From: DATIJP01 sp964569185
GTDB taxonomy: Bacteria; Chlamydiota; Chlamydiia; Chlamydiales; Rhabdochlamydiaceae
Assembly: GCA_964569185.1 (NCBI GenBank)
Contig: CAZMTP010000022.1
Span: 1-24,867 of the forward strand
Length of the DNA: 24,867 nucleotides
Direction: 5' to 3'
The position numbers and the translations under genes were made by a program. Positions 7,355 through 14,247 of the stretch are shown one piece after another. The stretch's first letter is position 1. Every line of letters begins with the position of its first letter. The notes below the pieces were generated by a model. It was not told where the DNA came from. It did not search any database and saw nothing but the letters and a program-made list of their open reading frames with translations.

Positions 7355-8005
7355 ATGCAGTTTGAATTTCCAGAAGGGGCAACTCCGATACCAGATGTTA
7401 GTGATCTTCTGATTCCTTGGGTCCAAAATATGAGCGATCTTAATCGCGTAGAAGCTGAAAATATTTCCTATGCTCAAAGCAAATATCTTCGCGCCACTCC
7501 TAATATTTCTTGGTTTCAATACAAAAAGTTGCAAACCATTCATCGCACTATGTTTGAAAAGGTGTGGTCCTGGGCGGGAAAACAAAGAAAATCAGTGACT
7601 TCAATCGGTGTAGCGCCAGGTTTAGTTGCTTTATATATGGCAGAACTTTGTAAAGAAGTTGCCTCATGGGGCATTGAACCTGTAGAACTTACTTTTTTAG
7701 AAAAAAGTGCGCGTATTCATCATCGTCTTGTTTATATTCATCCATTTGAGAATGGGAATGGTCGTTTTGCTCGTTTAATTGCAGACCGTTGCCTGCTTGC
7801 TTGGAAATGCCCTCATCCTATATGGCCTGACTATCTACACCGCGAAGGACAAGCGCGCAAGCGCTATATTGCAGCATTAAAAGCAGCAGATAAAGGAGAT
7901 TACGAACCTTTAGTAAGTTTTATGAAAGATCTAGGGGCTGCTGATCCAAGTCTAGACACACTTATTATGGCCCCTGAAAGGGCCACAATAATGGACGTTA
8001 CTTAG
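7355..8005 (+). CDS. Fic-domain protein, 'mobile mystery protein B' type
   Basis: 216 residues. The Fic active-site motif is intact: HPFENGNGR at 129-137, with catalytic H129 and the phosphate-binding GNGR. Upstream, FEKVWSWAGKQRKS (67-80) and IGVAP match the Fic flap region; downstream is RKRYIAALKAADKGDYEPLVSF, typical of this subfamily. Fic proteins usually transfer AMP from ATP to a protein hydroxyl. The intact motif suggests activity; the target is unknown. No (S/T)xxxE(G/N) autoinhibitory helix is evident. GGAAGAG 7-8 nt before the ATG is a usable ribosome-binding site. Its 3' end overlaps the convergent DoxX-like gene by 8 nt. Confidence 0.9.
   Translation: MQFEFPEGATPIPDVSDLLIPWVQNMSDLNRVEAENISYAQSKYLRATPNISWFQYKKLQTIHRTMFEKVWSWAGKQRKSVTSIGVAPGLVALYMAELCKEVASWGIEPVELTFLEKSARIHHRLVYIHPFENGNGRFARLIADRCLLAWKCPHPIWPDYLHREGQARKRYIAALKAADKGDYEPLVSFMKDLGAADPSLDTLIMAPERATIMDVT
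7962..7991. terminator. strong hairpin inside the 3' end of fic
   Basis: TTATT-A-TGGCCC (7962-7973) pairs with GGGCCA-C-AATAA (7980-7991): 11 base pairs with one A/C mismatch and a 6-nt loop. It lies between the two convergent genes, 6 nt before the DoxX-like stop. Neither strand has a T-tract, so it may stabilise or pause rather than act as a classic intrinsic terminator. Confidence 0.4.
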
Positions 8006-8387
8006 CGTATTTCTCGCTTAATTTGCAAAGAGCTAGAGCGCTCAGGAAAAGACCCAAGTCTCTTAAGGCAATGTCAAAATAGTGGCCAGTAGTCAGAAGA
8101 TTGATAATAATTAAGAGCAGCCAAAGCGCCACGATACAGGAGAACAGTTTAGGTTTTACGGCAACGCCCACTCCTGCAATGACCTCTACAATGCCCACAA
8201 ACATCATAAACCCATAGATATGATTTTCAAACATACTACGGAGAATAGGAGATAAATACATCGGCCAGGGCACAAGAAAATTGGTCATGAACACTTTGTC
8301 CGCACCCGCCAGAATAGGGGCCACAACAAAAGCGATCTGCAATAAGCGGAACGCTTGAAAACCGGGATCCATCTTAAAAAATGACAT
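7998..8387 (-). CDS. DoxX-like integral membrane protein
   Basis: 129 residues from the ATG at 8387, chosen because TAGGAGAG lies just upstream; a longer frame opening at 8411 has no such site. The protein starts MSFFKMDPGFQAF and has about four hydrophobic segments: RLLQIAFVVAPILAGADKV, IYGFMMFVGIVEVIAGVGV, LFSCIVALWLLLIIINLL and IALRDLGLFLSALAL. The RDLGLFLSALAL block near the C-terminus is characteristic of DoxX/DoxD-type small membrane proteins, whose roles range from quinone-linked oxidation to redox homeostasis. No specific function can be assigned. It lies 53 nt downstream of the VIT1-like gene in the same orientation. Confidence 0.75.
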   Translation of the reverse strand: MSFFKMDPGFQAFRLLQIAFVVAPILAGADKVFMTNFLVPWPMYLSPILRSMFENHIYGFMMFVGIVEVIAGVGVAVKPKLFSCIVALWLLLIIINLLTTGHYFDIALRDLGLFLSALALCKLSEKYAK

Positions 8388-8440
8388 AACTCTCCTAAAA
8401 AAGAGGTTCAAAATTAGTTTACATATAAAGTATCTCTGTT

Positions 8441-8962
8441 TTAGATGCTACTAAGATTTCGGAGCCACATCCCTACGAAATAAGCGAGAGAGGCGGCAAT
8501 GGCACCCATCAGAAAGGTTTGAAGGCCAGAGACAAACCACTTGCGATGGATGAAAGGAGCTTTGAGTGCGCCAATGATAAAGAAGCCGATGCCAGTGGCC
8601 ACTGCACTCCAATAGAAGGCGTCGAAAACTGTGTGTGGAGAGAGCCATTTAAAAATAAAGGGAACAAGTGGAACCAAGCCTGCGATTAAGAAGGCGCTAA
8701 ACGTAGATAATCCAGATCGTATAGGAGATAAATGGACCATACGGGGAATCTGCTGTTTAAGATATATATCTCTCTCTGTGCGTGCGGCTAAAAAACTGCT
8801 GACCCCGATGCTAAAGCCATCGCCCACTAAATTAGCAGCTCCTAGAATCAATACAATGCCCATAGAAAGATCAGCACCTGCCACGCCAGCCACTACAGCA
8901 AAAGTAGTCACAGTACCATCTATTGCTCCATAGATAAAATCTTTCAAATAAGCATGTTTCAT
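8441..8962 (-). CDS. VIT1/CCC1-family metal transporter
   Basis: 173 residues with about five membrane segments. The N-terminal signature DFIYGAIDGTVTTFAVVAGVAGAD is that of the vacuolar iron transporter family (Fe2+/Mn2+ export or storage), followed by ANLVGDGFSIGVSSFLAARTERD, which carries the conserved Gly/Asp and Glu residues. It lacks the long cytoplasmic metal-binding insertion of plant VIT1 and is on the short side. AAGGA directly abuts the ATG, an unusually close ribosome-binding site. A possible promoter (TTGACT, minus strand 8993-8998) lies upstream, with a poor -10. Confidence 0.85.
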   Translation of the reverse strand: MKHAYLKDFIYGAIDGTVTTFAVVAGVAGADLSMGIVLILGAANLVGDGFSIGVSSFLAARTERDIYLKQQIPRMVHLSPIRSGLSTFSAFLIAGLVPLVPFIFKWLSPHTVFDAFYWSAVATGIGFFIIGALKAPFIHRKWFVSGLQTFLMGAIAASLAYFVGMWLRNLSSI

Positions 8963-9058
8963 TCCTTATCGATTAATTAATAAAACAATCTGAGTCAATG
9001 AAAAAATATTTAAAATAGTTAGAATGAATGATTTATTTGCAATTATAGATACAGGCCG

Positions 9059-9087
9059 TTGACATGGAATAAAGCAAGTACTAAAGT
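9059..9087 (+). promoter_or_regulatory. sigma-70-type promoter of the SulP gene
   Basis: Perfect TTGACA (9059-9064), 17-nt spacer, TAAAGT (9082-9087, four of six matches to TATAAT). Transcription would start near 9094, giving a 38-nt leader. No Shine-Dalgarno is visible ahead of the ATG at 9132. The rest of 8963-9131 is AT-rich and holds nothing else that I can identify. Confidence 0.55.
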
Positions 9088-9131
9088 AATTAATAGAAGA
9101 TCCAATGTTTTAATACTAATTTTTCATAGCT

Positions 9132-10823
9132 ATGTTCAAGCGTTTTAAACCTGAACTTTTTTCTGTTTTGCAAGAAGGGTATGGCAAATCTCATCTATTC
9201 AAAGATCTGATTGCGGGACTTGTAGTGGGAATTTTAGCGCTTCCGATGGCGATTGCCTTTGCAATTGCTTCAGGCGTACGTCCCGAACAGGGGCTCTATA
9301 CAGCCATTATCGCCGGTTTTTTTATCTCGCTCTTAGGAGGATCGCGCTATCAAGTTTCTGGCCCTACAGGTGCCTTTGTAGTTCTCATTTATACGATTGT
9401 CCAAAAATATGGCTATGATGGCCTTGCAGCCGCCTCAATTTTAGCGGGATGCATGCTTGTGATGATGGCCTTTTTTGGCTTGGGCCGGGTGCTTAAATTT
9501 GTTCCCTATCCTGTCACAATAGGTTTTACTGCAGGACTTGCTGTAGTGCTTTTTGTCGGGCAATTGCGCGATTTTTTTGGGCTTCAGATCTCTGTGCTTC
9601 CCGCAGAATTTATTCCACGCATTGCTGCCTATTCCCAATATTTTCATACGATTAACCCCTATGCCTGCTCTGTGGGGCTTTTAGGCATGCTGCTTGCCAT
9701 TTTTTGGCCCCGTCTTGTCACACCAAAAATCCCAGGGGCGATTGTTGCCATTGTGGCTACAACGGCTCTGGTCTATTTTTTAAAGCTGCCCGTAGAAACG
9801 ATTGCAGACCGGTTCCAATCCGTACCGGATACCTTTCCTGCATTGCGATTTCCCTCTATGAATTGGAATTTAGTCATCGAGATGTTCTTCCCTGCGATTT
9901 CCATTGCACTTTTAGCCGGGATCGAATCGCTGCTTTCCGCTGTTGTTGCCGATGGGATGACAGGAAAAAAACATAAATCGGATAAAGAGCTTTTTGCGCA
10001 AGGTGTGGGTAATATTCTTTCGATCCTCTTCAATGGCATTCCTGCGACAGGCGCTTTTGCTAGAACAGCCACAAATATCAAAACGGGCGCTGTGAGTCCG
10101 CTTGCAGGGATGTTCCATGCAGTGTTTTTACTTGTAGTAGTACTCTTTTTAGGACGCTGGGTCGCACTGATTCCGATGCCTACTTTGGCAGGCATCTTGA
10201 TTGTGGTCTGCTATAACATGAGCGAGTGGCGCTATTTTGCTAAGCTCTGCTTAAGCCCCAAATATGATATTGCTGTGCTGCTTGTCACCTTTTTCCTCAC
10301 TGTCTTTGTTGGTCTTGTTCCTGGGATCCAAGCAGGTGTAGTGCTGGCTGCTTTTCTCTTTATGCAGACTATGGCCAACCGCTCCGAGGCACGCTATATT
10401 CAGAAAAGCTTAAAAGAAACGGAAAAACAGGACCCTTCAATGCCTGTAGAAAATATCCCTGAAGGGGTAGAAGTGTTTGAGATTTACGGGCCATTCTTTT
10501 TTGCTGCTGTAGAAAAATTTAAAACCGCTCTCAGCCGTATCCATTTGGTGCCCAAGGTGCTGATTTTGCGTATGCGTCATGTATTGACGATTGATGCGAC
10601 AGGGATCCGGGCATTAGAAGATATCCTGGCTAAAGCCAAAAGAGAGGGCACAGTGCTTATTCTTTCGGGTGTCAAGCCCCATGTGCATGAGATCTTAACT
10701 AATTATGGCTTTATCAAACATGTGGGAAGCCAGTATATCTTTAGCGATTTCGAGGCGGCGCTCAAATATGCGACCGAGATCGTTCAGCCAGCGGTTCCTG
10801 TTCGCGCAACTGAAATTGCTTAA
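9132..10823 (+). CDS. SulP-family anion transporter with STAS domain
   Basis: 563 residues, normal length. The N-terminus (DLIAGLVVGILALPMAIAFAIASGVRPEQGLYTAI) is the SulP signature, followed by GGSRYQVSGPTGAFVV, the substrate-site region, and a 12-14 segment membrane core to about residue 420. A cytoplasmic STAS domain follows at about 440-550 (EIYGPFFFAAVEKF ... LRMRHVLTIDATGIRALEDIL). SulP proteins carry sulfate, bicarbonate or dicarboxylates, often with Na+ or H+. Substrate cannot be chosen from sequence, and no carbonic anhydrase or sulfate-assimilation gene is nearby. Its stop codon overlaps that of the convergent ku gene by 4 nt. Confidence 0.9.
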   Translation: MFKRFKPELFSVLQEGYGKSHLFKDLIAGLVVGILALPMAIAFAIASGVRPEQGLYTAIIAGFFISLLGGSRYQVSGPTGAFVVLIYTIVQKYGYDGLAAASILAGCMLVMMAFFGLGRVLKFVPYPVTIGFTAGLAVVLFVGQLRDFFGLQISVLPAEFIPRIAAYSQYFHTINPYACSVGLLGMLLAIFWPRLVTPKIPGAIVAIVATTALVYFLKLPVETIADRFQSVPDTFPALRFPSMNWNLVIEMFFPAISIALLAGIESLLSAVVADGMTGKKHKSDKELFAQGVGNILSILFNGIPATGAFARTATNIKTGAVSPLAGMFHAVFLLVVVLFLGRWVALIPMPTLAGILIVVCYNMSEWRYFAKLCLSPKYDIAVLLVTFFLTVFVGLVPGIQAGVVLAAFLFMQTMANRSEARYIQKSLKETEKQDPSMPVENIPEGVEVFEIYGPFFFAAVEKFKTALSRIHLVPKVLILRMRHVLTIDATGIRALEDILAKAKREGTVLILSGVKPHVHEILTNYGFIKHVGSQYIFSDFEAALKYATEIVQPAVPVRATEIA

Positions 10824-11617
10824 GCCGCTAGTTTTTTAGATCGTTTCTTAAGACTTGCTTTGAGCACTTTTACAAAATCATCAGACTTGGTCGGCTTGAT
10901 GGCCTTTTTGGGCGCTTTGATCCGTTTGCCTTTGGCCTTAGCTTTGATCACCTTAAACATCTCTTCGCGATAGGTATCTTTGTAGGCTTTAGGATCAAAA
11001 GAGGCAGTGAGCTCATCGATCAGCATAAGCGCCATCTCAAGTTCTCGTTTAGAACTTTCCTCTTTGGGAATTTGCAACACTTTATAATCACGGATTTCAT
11101 GAGAGAAACGGAGCTGGTCTAAAATAATAAACTCTTTGTAAGGCTTGATCGCCCCCAAATGTTCTTGGTTTCTCAAGACAAATTTAGCGATGCCCACTTT
11201 GCCCGATTTTTTTAGCGCTTCTCTGAGGAGAGCGTATGCTTTTCCTGCCCCTTTTTGAGGCTCCAAAATATAGGGCTTTTCAAAATAGATCGGATCGATC
11301 TCTTCTAGTAGTGTAAAATCCAAAATGTCGATTCTTTTAGTCTGTTCTGGGGCGGCCTGTTCAAAATCTTCATCGGCCATCACGATAATATCTCCATTTT
11401 CCAGCTCATATCCCTTCACAATCTCTTCCCAGGGCACCTCTTTGCCTTCTTTTTTGCAAATGCGCGCATAGCGGATGCCCGAGCGGTCTTTTTCATGCAG
11501 CAGATGAAATTTCAGCTCTTTCTCTTTTGTCCCGCTGTACAAGTTCACCGGAATGTTGATTAGGCCAAAACTGAGCCAGCCTCTCCAAATAGCTTTCATA
11601 ATTTCCATAAAAAGCAT
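10820..11617 (-). CDS. ku: bacterial non-homologous end-joining protein Ku
   Basis: 265 residues. The start WRGWLSFGLINIPVNLYSG, then FHLLHEKDRSGIRYARICKKEGKEVPWEEIVKGYE, and later AKFVLRNQEHLGAIKPYKE are classic bacterial Ku core motifs (double-strand-end binding ring, homodimer). The last about 40 residues are lysine-rich, as in many bacterial Ku proteins, and probably add DNA contacts. The ATG at 11617 is preceded by AGGGG; MKAIWRGW at residue 7 is the more usual family start, so the N-terminus could be 6 residues shorter. The partner ligase LigD is not in the window. Confidence 0.92.
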   Translation of the reverse strand: MLFMEIMKAIWRGWLSFGLINIPVNLYSGTKEKELKFHLLHEKDRSGIRYARICKKEGKEVPWEEIVKGYELENGDIIVMADEDFEQAAPEQTKRIDILDFTLLEEIDPIYFEKPYILEPQKGAGKAYALLREALKKSGKVGIAKFVLRNQEHLGAIKPYKEFIILDQLRFSHEIRDYKVLQIPKEESSKRELEMALMLIDELTASFDPKAYKDTYREEMFKVIKAKAKGKRIKAPKKAIKPTKSDDFVKVLKASLKKRSKKLAA

Positions 11618-11658
11618 AAAATCCCCTTTTTTTAAAGGGATATTAAAGGGAGATAGTC

Positions 11659-12036
11659 ATGATCAAAGGCGTGAAACATGTGACCATTTGTGTGCAGGAT
11701 CAGGACCGCGCGCTCAAATTTTATACAGAAAAGTTAGGATTTAAGCTTTTGATCGATGCCTCTATGGGTGACGGGATGCAGCGCTGGATTGAACTAGAAA
11801 TTCCAGGAGCGCAGACGCAGGTGGTGCTCTTCACTCCTGAAGGCCATGAGGAGCGTGTCGGAACAAGCTCCAATGTGATTTTCACCACAGATAATGTGGA
11901 AAGAACCTACCAAGATCTGAAAACAAAAGGGGTTGTGTTCACTAAAGGTCCTGCCAACGAGCCTTGGGGATCGTATGCGCTATTTCAAGATTCAGAAGGC
12001 AACACCTTTTGCCTTTCTTCCTCAAAAAGTATCTAA
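11659..12036 (+). CDS. VOC-family (glyoxalase/bleomycin-resistance-like) protein
   Basis: 125 residues, one VOC module. MIKGVKHVTICVQDQDRALKFYTEKLGF is the first beta-alpha-beta unit with the metal-position histidine (H7); WGSYALFQDSEGNTFCLSSS is the second. Members bind a divalent metal and act as lyases, dioxygenases or drug-binding proteins; the substrate is not predictable. A good ribosome-binding site (AAAGGGAGA) precedes the ATG. It is divergent from ku across 41 nt that contain an inverted repeat (ATCCC 11621-11625 / GGGAT 11637-11641) covering the ku ribosome-binding site. Its 3' end overlaps adk by 15 nt. Confidence 0.85.
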   Translation: MIKGVKHVTICVQDQDRALKFYTEKLGFKLLIDASMGDGMQRWIELEIPGAQTQVVLFTPEGHEERVGTSSNVIFTTDNVERTYQDLKTKGVVFTKGPANEPWGSYALFQDSEGNTFCLSSSKSI

Positions 12037-12684
12037 TTGGTCGACCAGCATCAGAATCTCTTTATAGAGAGCTTCCTTAGATTTGTTGCAATCCAGAATA
12101 TAGAGCACTTTCTGATTATTATAGAAATCTAGTAGGGGGGTCGTCTGTTCTTTGTACGTGGCGATCCTTTTTTTGACCACCTCTTCTTGGTCATCGCTGC
12201 GTTGAATCAGTGAACCGCCGCATTTATCGCACACATTCTCTTTTTTGGGGGGCGATAGGACCAAATGGTAAGGCGTTTGGCACTTTTCACAGGTGAGTCG
12301 TTTGGAAAGTCTCTCAATGATCACCTGGTCGTCGATTTTAAAATTAAGAACGATCAATCGTCCACTTTTACCGATCAGGTCTCGAAACGCAGTCGCTTGA
12401 GACATTGTTCGCGGAAAACCGTCTAAAATATAGCCTTTTTTGCAATCGATCTCTTTGATCCGCTCAAAGGTCATTTTAATGATTAAGCGATCAGGCACCA
12501 GCTTGCCCTGGTCCATGTACTCTTTGGCTTCCTTTCCTAAAGGGGTCAGATTTTTCACATGTTCACGCAAAATATCGCCAATAGAAATATGGGGGATCCG
12601 GTAGTGCTGCTTCAGTAGCGCAGCTTGGGTTCCTTTACCAGAACCAGGGGGACCAAGTAGGACGATGATCAAAGGAGGTTTCAT
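12022..12684 (-). CDS. adk: adenylate kinase, zinc-LID type
   Basis: 220 residues. Catalyses ATP + AMP to 2 ADP in the cytoplasm. P-loop GPPGSGKGT at 11-19; ILDGFPRT (86-93) is the AMP-binding block; the LID domain has four cysteines, C132-x2-C135 and C152-x2-C155, making it a structural-zinc form as in Gram-positive and some other bacteria. The ATG has no Shine-Dalgarno; a perfect extended -10 (TGC-TATAAT, minus strand) lies 9 nt upstream, so the mRNA is probably leaderless or nearly so. It is divergent from the amidase gene, with only 39 nt between the two start codons. Confidence 0.95.
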   Translation of the reverse strand: MKPPLIIVLLGPPGSGKGTQAALLKQHYRIPHISIGDILREHVKNLTPLGKEAKEYMDQGKLVPDRLIIKMTFERIKEIDCKKGYILDGFPRTMSQATAFRDLIGKSGRLIVLNFKIDDQVIIERLSKRLTCEKCQTPYHLVLSPPKKENVCDKCGGSLIQRSDDQEEVVKKRIATYKEQTTPLLDFYNNQKVLYILDCNKSKEALYKEILMLVDQLDTF

Positions 12685-12693
12685 AGTAGCGAA

Positions 12694-12702
12694 ATTATAG
12701 CA
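12694..12702 (-). promoter_or_regulatory. perfect extended -10 of adk
   Basis: On the minus strand TGC (12702-12700) is followed by TATAAT (12699-12694), 9 nt before the adk ATG. The predicted transcription start is within about 3 nt of the start codon. No -35 box is recognisable, as is allowed for extended -10 promoters. Confidence 0.55.
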
Positions 12703-12710
12703 AATTTTTC

Positions 12711-12716
12711 TATTAT
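12711..12716 (+). promoter_or_regulatory. -10 box of the amidase gene
   Basis: TATTAT (five of six matches) lies 7 nt before the ATG at 12724, again predicting a start at or next to the ATG. It lies back to back with the adk promoter inside a 39-nt intergenic gap, so polymerase binding at the two is probably mutually exclusive. Confidence 0.35.
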
Positions 12717-12723
12717 TCAGACT

Positions 12724-13833
12724 ATGTTTTATTTCATTCTTTTCCTTTTCTTTCCCTGCTTAATCAGCGCCAAAGATTTTTCCGATTTTGATCGCTATCA
12801 GAAAAAATTGTCTCGAGAGATAGTCCAAAAGAAAATCGATACCTTTTTAAAAAAAAATGCAGAAATCGATGCTTACTATCAACTGACTGAAAAGGCGCTC
12901 ATTTTATATAAAACTCCCAAGACAGAGGTGGAATATATCCTCGAACTAGAAGAACAAGCAGTTCCTTCAGAAAATCTCAAAAAAAAGAGTCTTGCGGGCT
13001 TAAAAGTCGCCCTTGATCCTGGCCATTTTGGCGGAAACTATGCCTTTTTAGAGGAGCGGTATATTGACATTGAGGAAAATCGATTTGATGAAGGGACATT
13101 GACGCTGCTGACTGCCCTCTATTTAAAACAGCTATTGGAAGCCGAAGGGGCCACTGTCTTTTTGACAAAAACAAAAGTAGGCGAAGGGGTTTTTGAGGAG
13201 AATTTTTTTGATTGGCTAAAGAAAAATCCGCACTATTGGGTCGATAAGCCGCTCAATAGGATCTTTCGCCTCTACTATAATCCTCTAGATCTTCGGGCCC
13301 GCGCAGAAAAAATCAACCAGTTTGGGCCTGACCTGACTCTGATTATCCATTTTAATGCCCATCCGGTCAAAGGAGACCTGCCATCGAATAGCCATTCTAC
13401 AGAGAGCAATTACAATCTTGTGTTCTTGCCCGGAGCGTTTTGCAAAAAAGAACTTGCCGATTCCGATGCGCGTTATGAATTTTTGCGGCTGATTTGCACT
13501 CATGACCTGCAAAACTCTTTGGACTTAAGCCAACATATTTTAGACCGGTTTTCTGCTATTTTAAAAGTGCCCGCCATCCAAGAATCTAGTGAAATTCCCT
13601 ATCTTAGCAAATGTTGTCTCAAACTGAGTGAAGGTATTTTTGCACGGAATCTCGTCTTAACCCGTCTGATCCATGGCCCTCTCTGCTACGGCGAGACTTT
13701 GATCCAGAACAATGTGCAAGAATGTAAGAATTTAAGTAAAAAAGAGTTTGTGATTCAGGGCATCGCCTGCCCATTGCGTTTAAAAGAGGTGGCCGAGGCC
13801 TATTTCGAAGGGATCAAAGAGTATTTAAAATAA
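12724..13833 (+). CDS. exported N-acetylmuramoyl-L-alanine amidase (Amidase_3-like)
   Basis: 369 residues. Signal peptide about 1-16 (MFYFILFLFFPCLISA), predicting a periplasmic enzyme. After a helical 70-residue lead-in, the Amidase_3 fold begins at about 92: LKVALDPGHFGG with zinc ligand H101, FDEGTLTL with E123, an LYLKQLLEAEGATVFLTK strand-helix, and LTLIIHFNAH with H209. The spacing is larger than in AmiA/AmiC because of an insertion at about 150-195. The family cleaves the amide bond between MurNAc and the stem peptide, needed for cell separation or peptidoglycan turnover; in chlamydia-like cells that would be division-septum remodelling. It has no LysM or AMIN domain. Confidence 0.8.
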   Translation: MFYFILFLFFPCLISAKDFSDFDRYQKKLSREIVQKKIDTFLKKNAEIDAYYQLTEKALILYKTPKTEVEYILELEEQAVPSENLKKKSLAGLKVALDPGHFGGNYAFLEERYIDIEENRFDEGTLTLLTALYLKQLLEAEGATVFLTKTKVGEGVFEENFFDWLKKNPHYWVDKPLNRIFRLYYNPLDLRARAEKINQFGPDLTLIIHFNAHPVKGDLPSNSHSTESNYNLVFLPGAFCKKELADSDARYEFLRLICTHDLQNSLDLSQHILDRFSAILKVPAIQESSEIPYLSKCCLKLSEGIFARNLVLTRLIHGPLCYGETLIQNNVQECKNLSKKEFVIQGIACPLRLKEVAEAYFEGIKEYLK

Positions 13834-13837
13834 AAAT

Positions 13838-13866
13838 TTGACCAAAATAACCCCAATTCATATGGT
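13838..13866 (+). promoter_or_regulatory. possible promoter of the DUF378 gene
   Basis: TTGACC (13838-13843), 17-nt spacer, TATGGT (13861-13866). Transcription would start near 13873 and include the strong AGGGGG ribosome-binding site before the ATG at 13903. Readthrough from here would also transcribe the TPP riboswitch at 14105-14209. Confidence 0.35.
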
Positions 13867-13902
13867 GAGGTTTAAAACCATGCTTATAAATAGGGGGCAT
13901 TC

Positions 13903-14097
13903 ATGAAATTAGATGCAATTATAGAACTATTGCTTGTTATCGGCGGTCTTAATTTAGGAATTATGGCTGCATTTGATACCAACATGATAGAGATGTTTTT
14001 TGGTTATCGTTCGCCGCTCACTTTTATCGTTTACGGACTCATCGGTATCGCCGCTGCAGTGCGTGTAATTAGATTTGTAGCGCGCAAAACCAGATAA
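13903..14097 (+). CDS. DUF378 small membrane protein
   Basis: 64 residues with two membrane segments: IIELLLVIGGLNLGIMAAF and PLTFIVYGLIGIAAAVRVI, separated by a short loop. The GGLN motif in the first helix and VYGLIGIAA in the second are the DUF378 (YuzA-like) signature. Function unknown. AGGGGG 8 nt before the ATG is a strong ribosome-binding site. The next element on the same strand is the TPP riboswitch, beginning only 7 nt after the stop. Confidence 0.85.
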   Translation: MKLDAIIELLLVIGGLNLGIMAAFDTNMIEMFFGYRSPLTFIVYGLIGIAAAVRVIRFVARKTR

Positions 14098-14104
14098 GTT
14101 TTTG

Positions 14105-14209
14105 CCATTTTCACCAGGGGTGCTAATTTTATTGGCTGAGAGAGAATTAAAGCTCAACCCTTAAAAAACCTGATCTGTGATAATACCAGCGAAGGAAGAG
14201 TGAAAATGG
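14105..14209 (+). promoter_or_regulatory. TPP riboswitch (THI element) with no thiamine gene downstream
   Basis: All conserved TPP-aptamer elements are present in order. P1: 14105-14114 pairs perfectly over 10 bp with 14200-14209. P2: AGGGGT (14116-14121) with ACCCTT (14157-14162). P3: GCTAAT (14122-14127) with ATTGGC (14131-14136), then the pyrimidine-sensing TGAGA (14137-14141). A short GAG/CTC P3a is possible (14142-14144/14153-14155). P4: CCT (14169-14171) with AGG (14193-14195). P5: CTG(T)G with CCAG around the ATAATA loop (14175-14189), followed by CGAAGGAAG. One extra T (14178) bulges P5 relative to the usual CTGG. The 3' P1 strand contains an ATG (14206) and the purine-rich AAGGAAGAG precedes it. 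The next gene on this strand is 1.6 kb away. Confidence 0.9.
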
Positions 14210-14247
14210 CTCTTTTTCTTCACAGTTTTAATTCTAAGCCGTCATAG
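14206..14247 (+). CDS. 13-codon reading frame fused to the riboswitch
   Basis: ATG at 14206 lies in the 3' strand of riboswitch P1, preceded by AAGGAAGAG with suitable spacing, and runs for 13 codons (MALFLHSFNSKPS) to a TAG at 14245. It overlaps the 3' end of the convergent MBL gene. This could be the remnant start of a lost thiamine-uptake gene or chance; the layout is exactly that of a translationally controlled riboswitch target. Confidence 0.2.
   Translation: MALFLHSFNSKPS

Noticed and set aside
8388..8411. Longer start (MNLFFRRV) for the DoxX-like gene
   Set aside because: A strong TAGGAGAG site directly precedes the internal ATG at 8387 and lies within this extension.
8451..8933. Alternative frames within the VIT1-like gene
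   Set aside because: Shadows of a strongly matching transporter; no ribosome-binding site or homology.
11621..11641. Inverted repeat between ku and the VOC gene as a dedicated operator
   Set aside because: Short and interrupted; the matching bases are largely the two purine-rich ribosome-binding sites facing each other.
14195..14217. Terminator-like stem (AAGAG/CTCTT plus T-run) at the end of the TPP riboswitch
   Set aside because: Weak AT-rich 5-bp stem with a 9-nt loop; it would form only when P1 is open, the opposite of the usual OFF logic.
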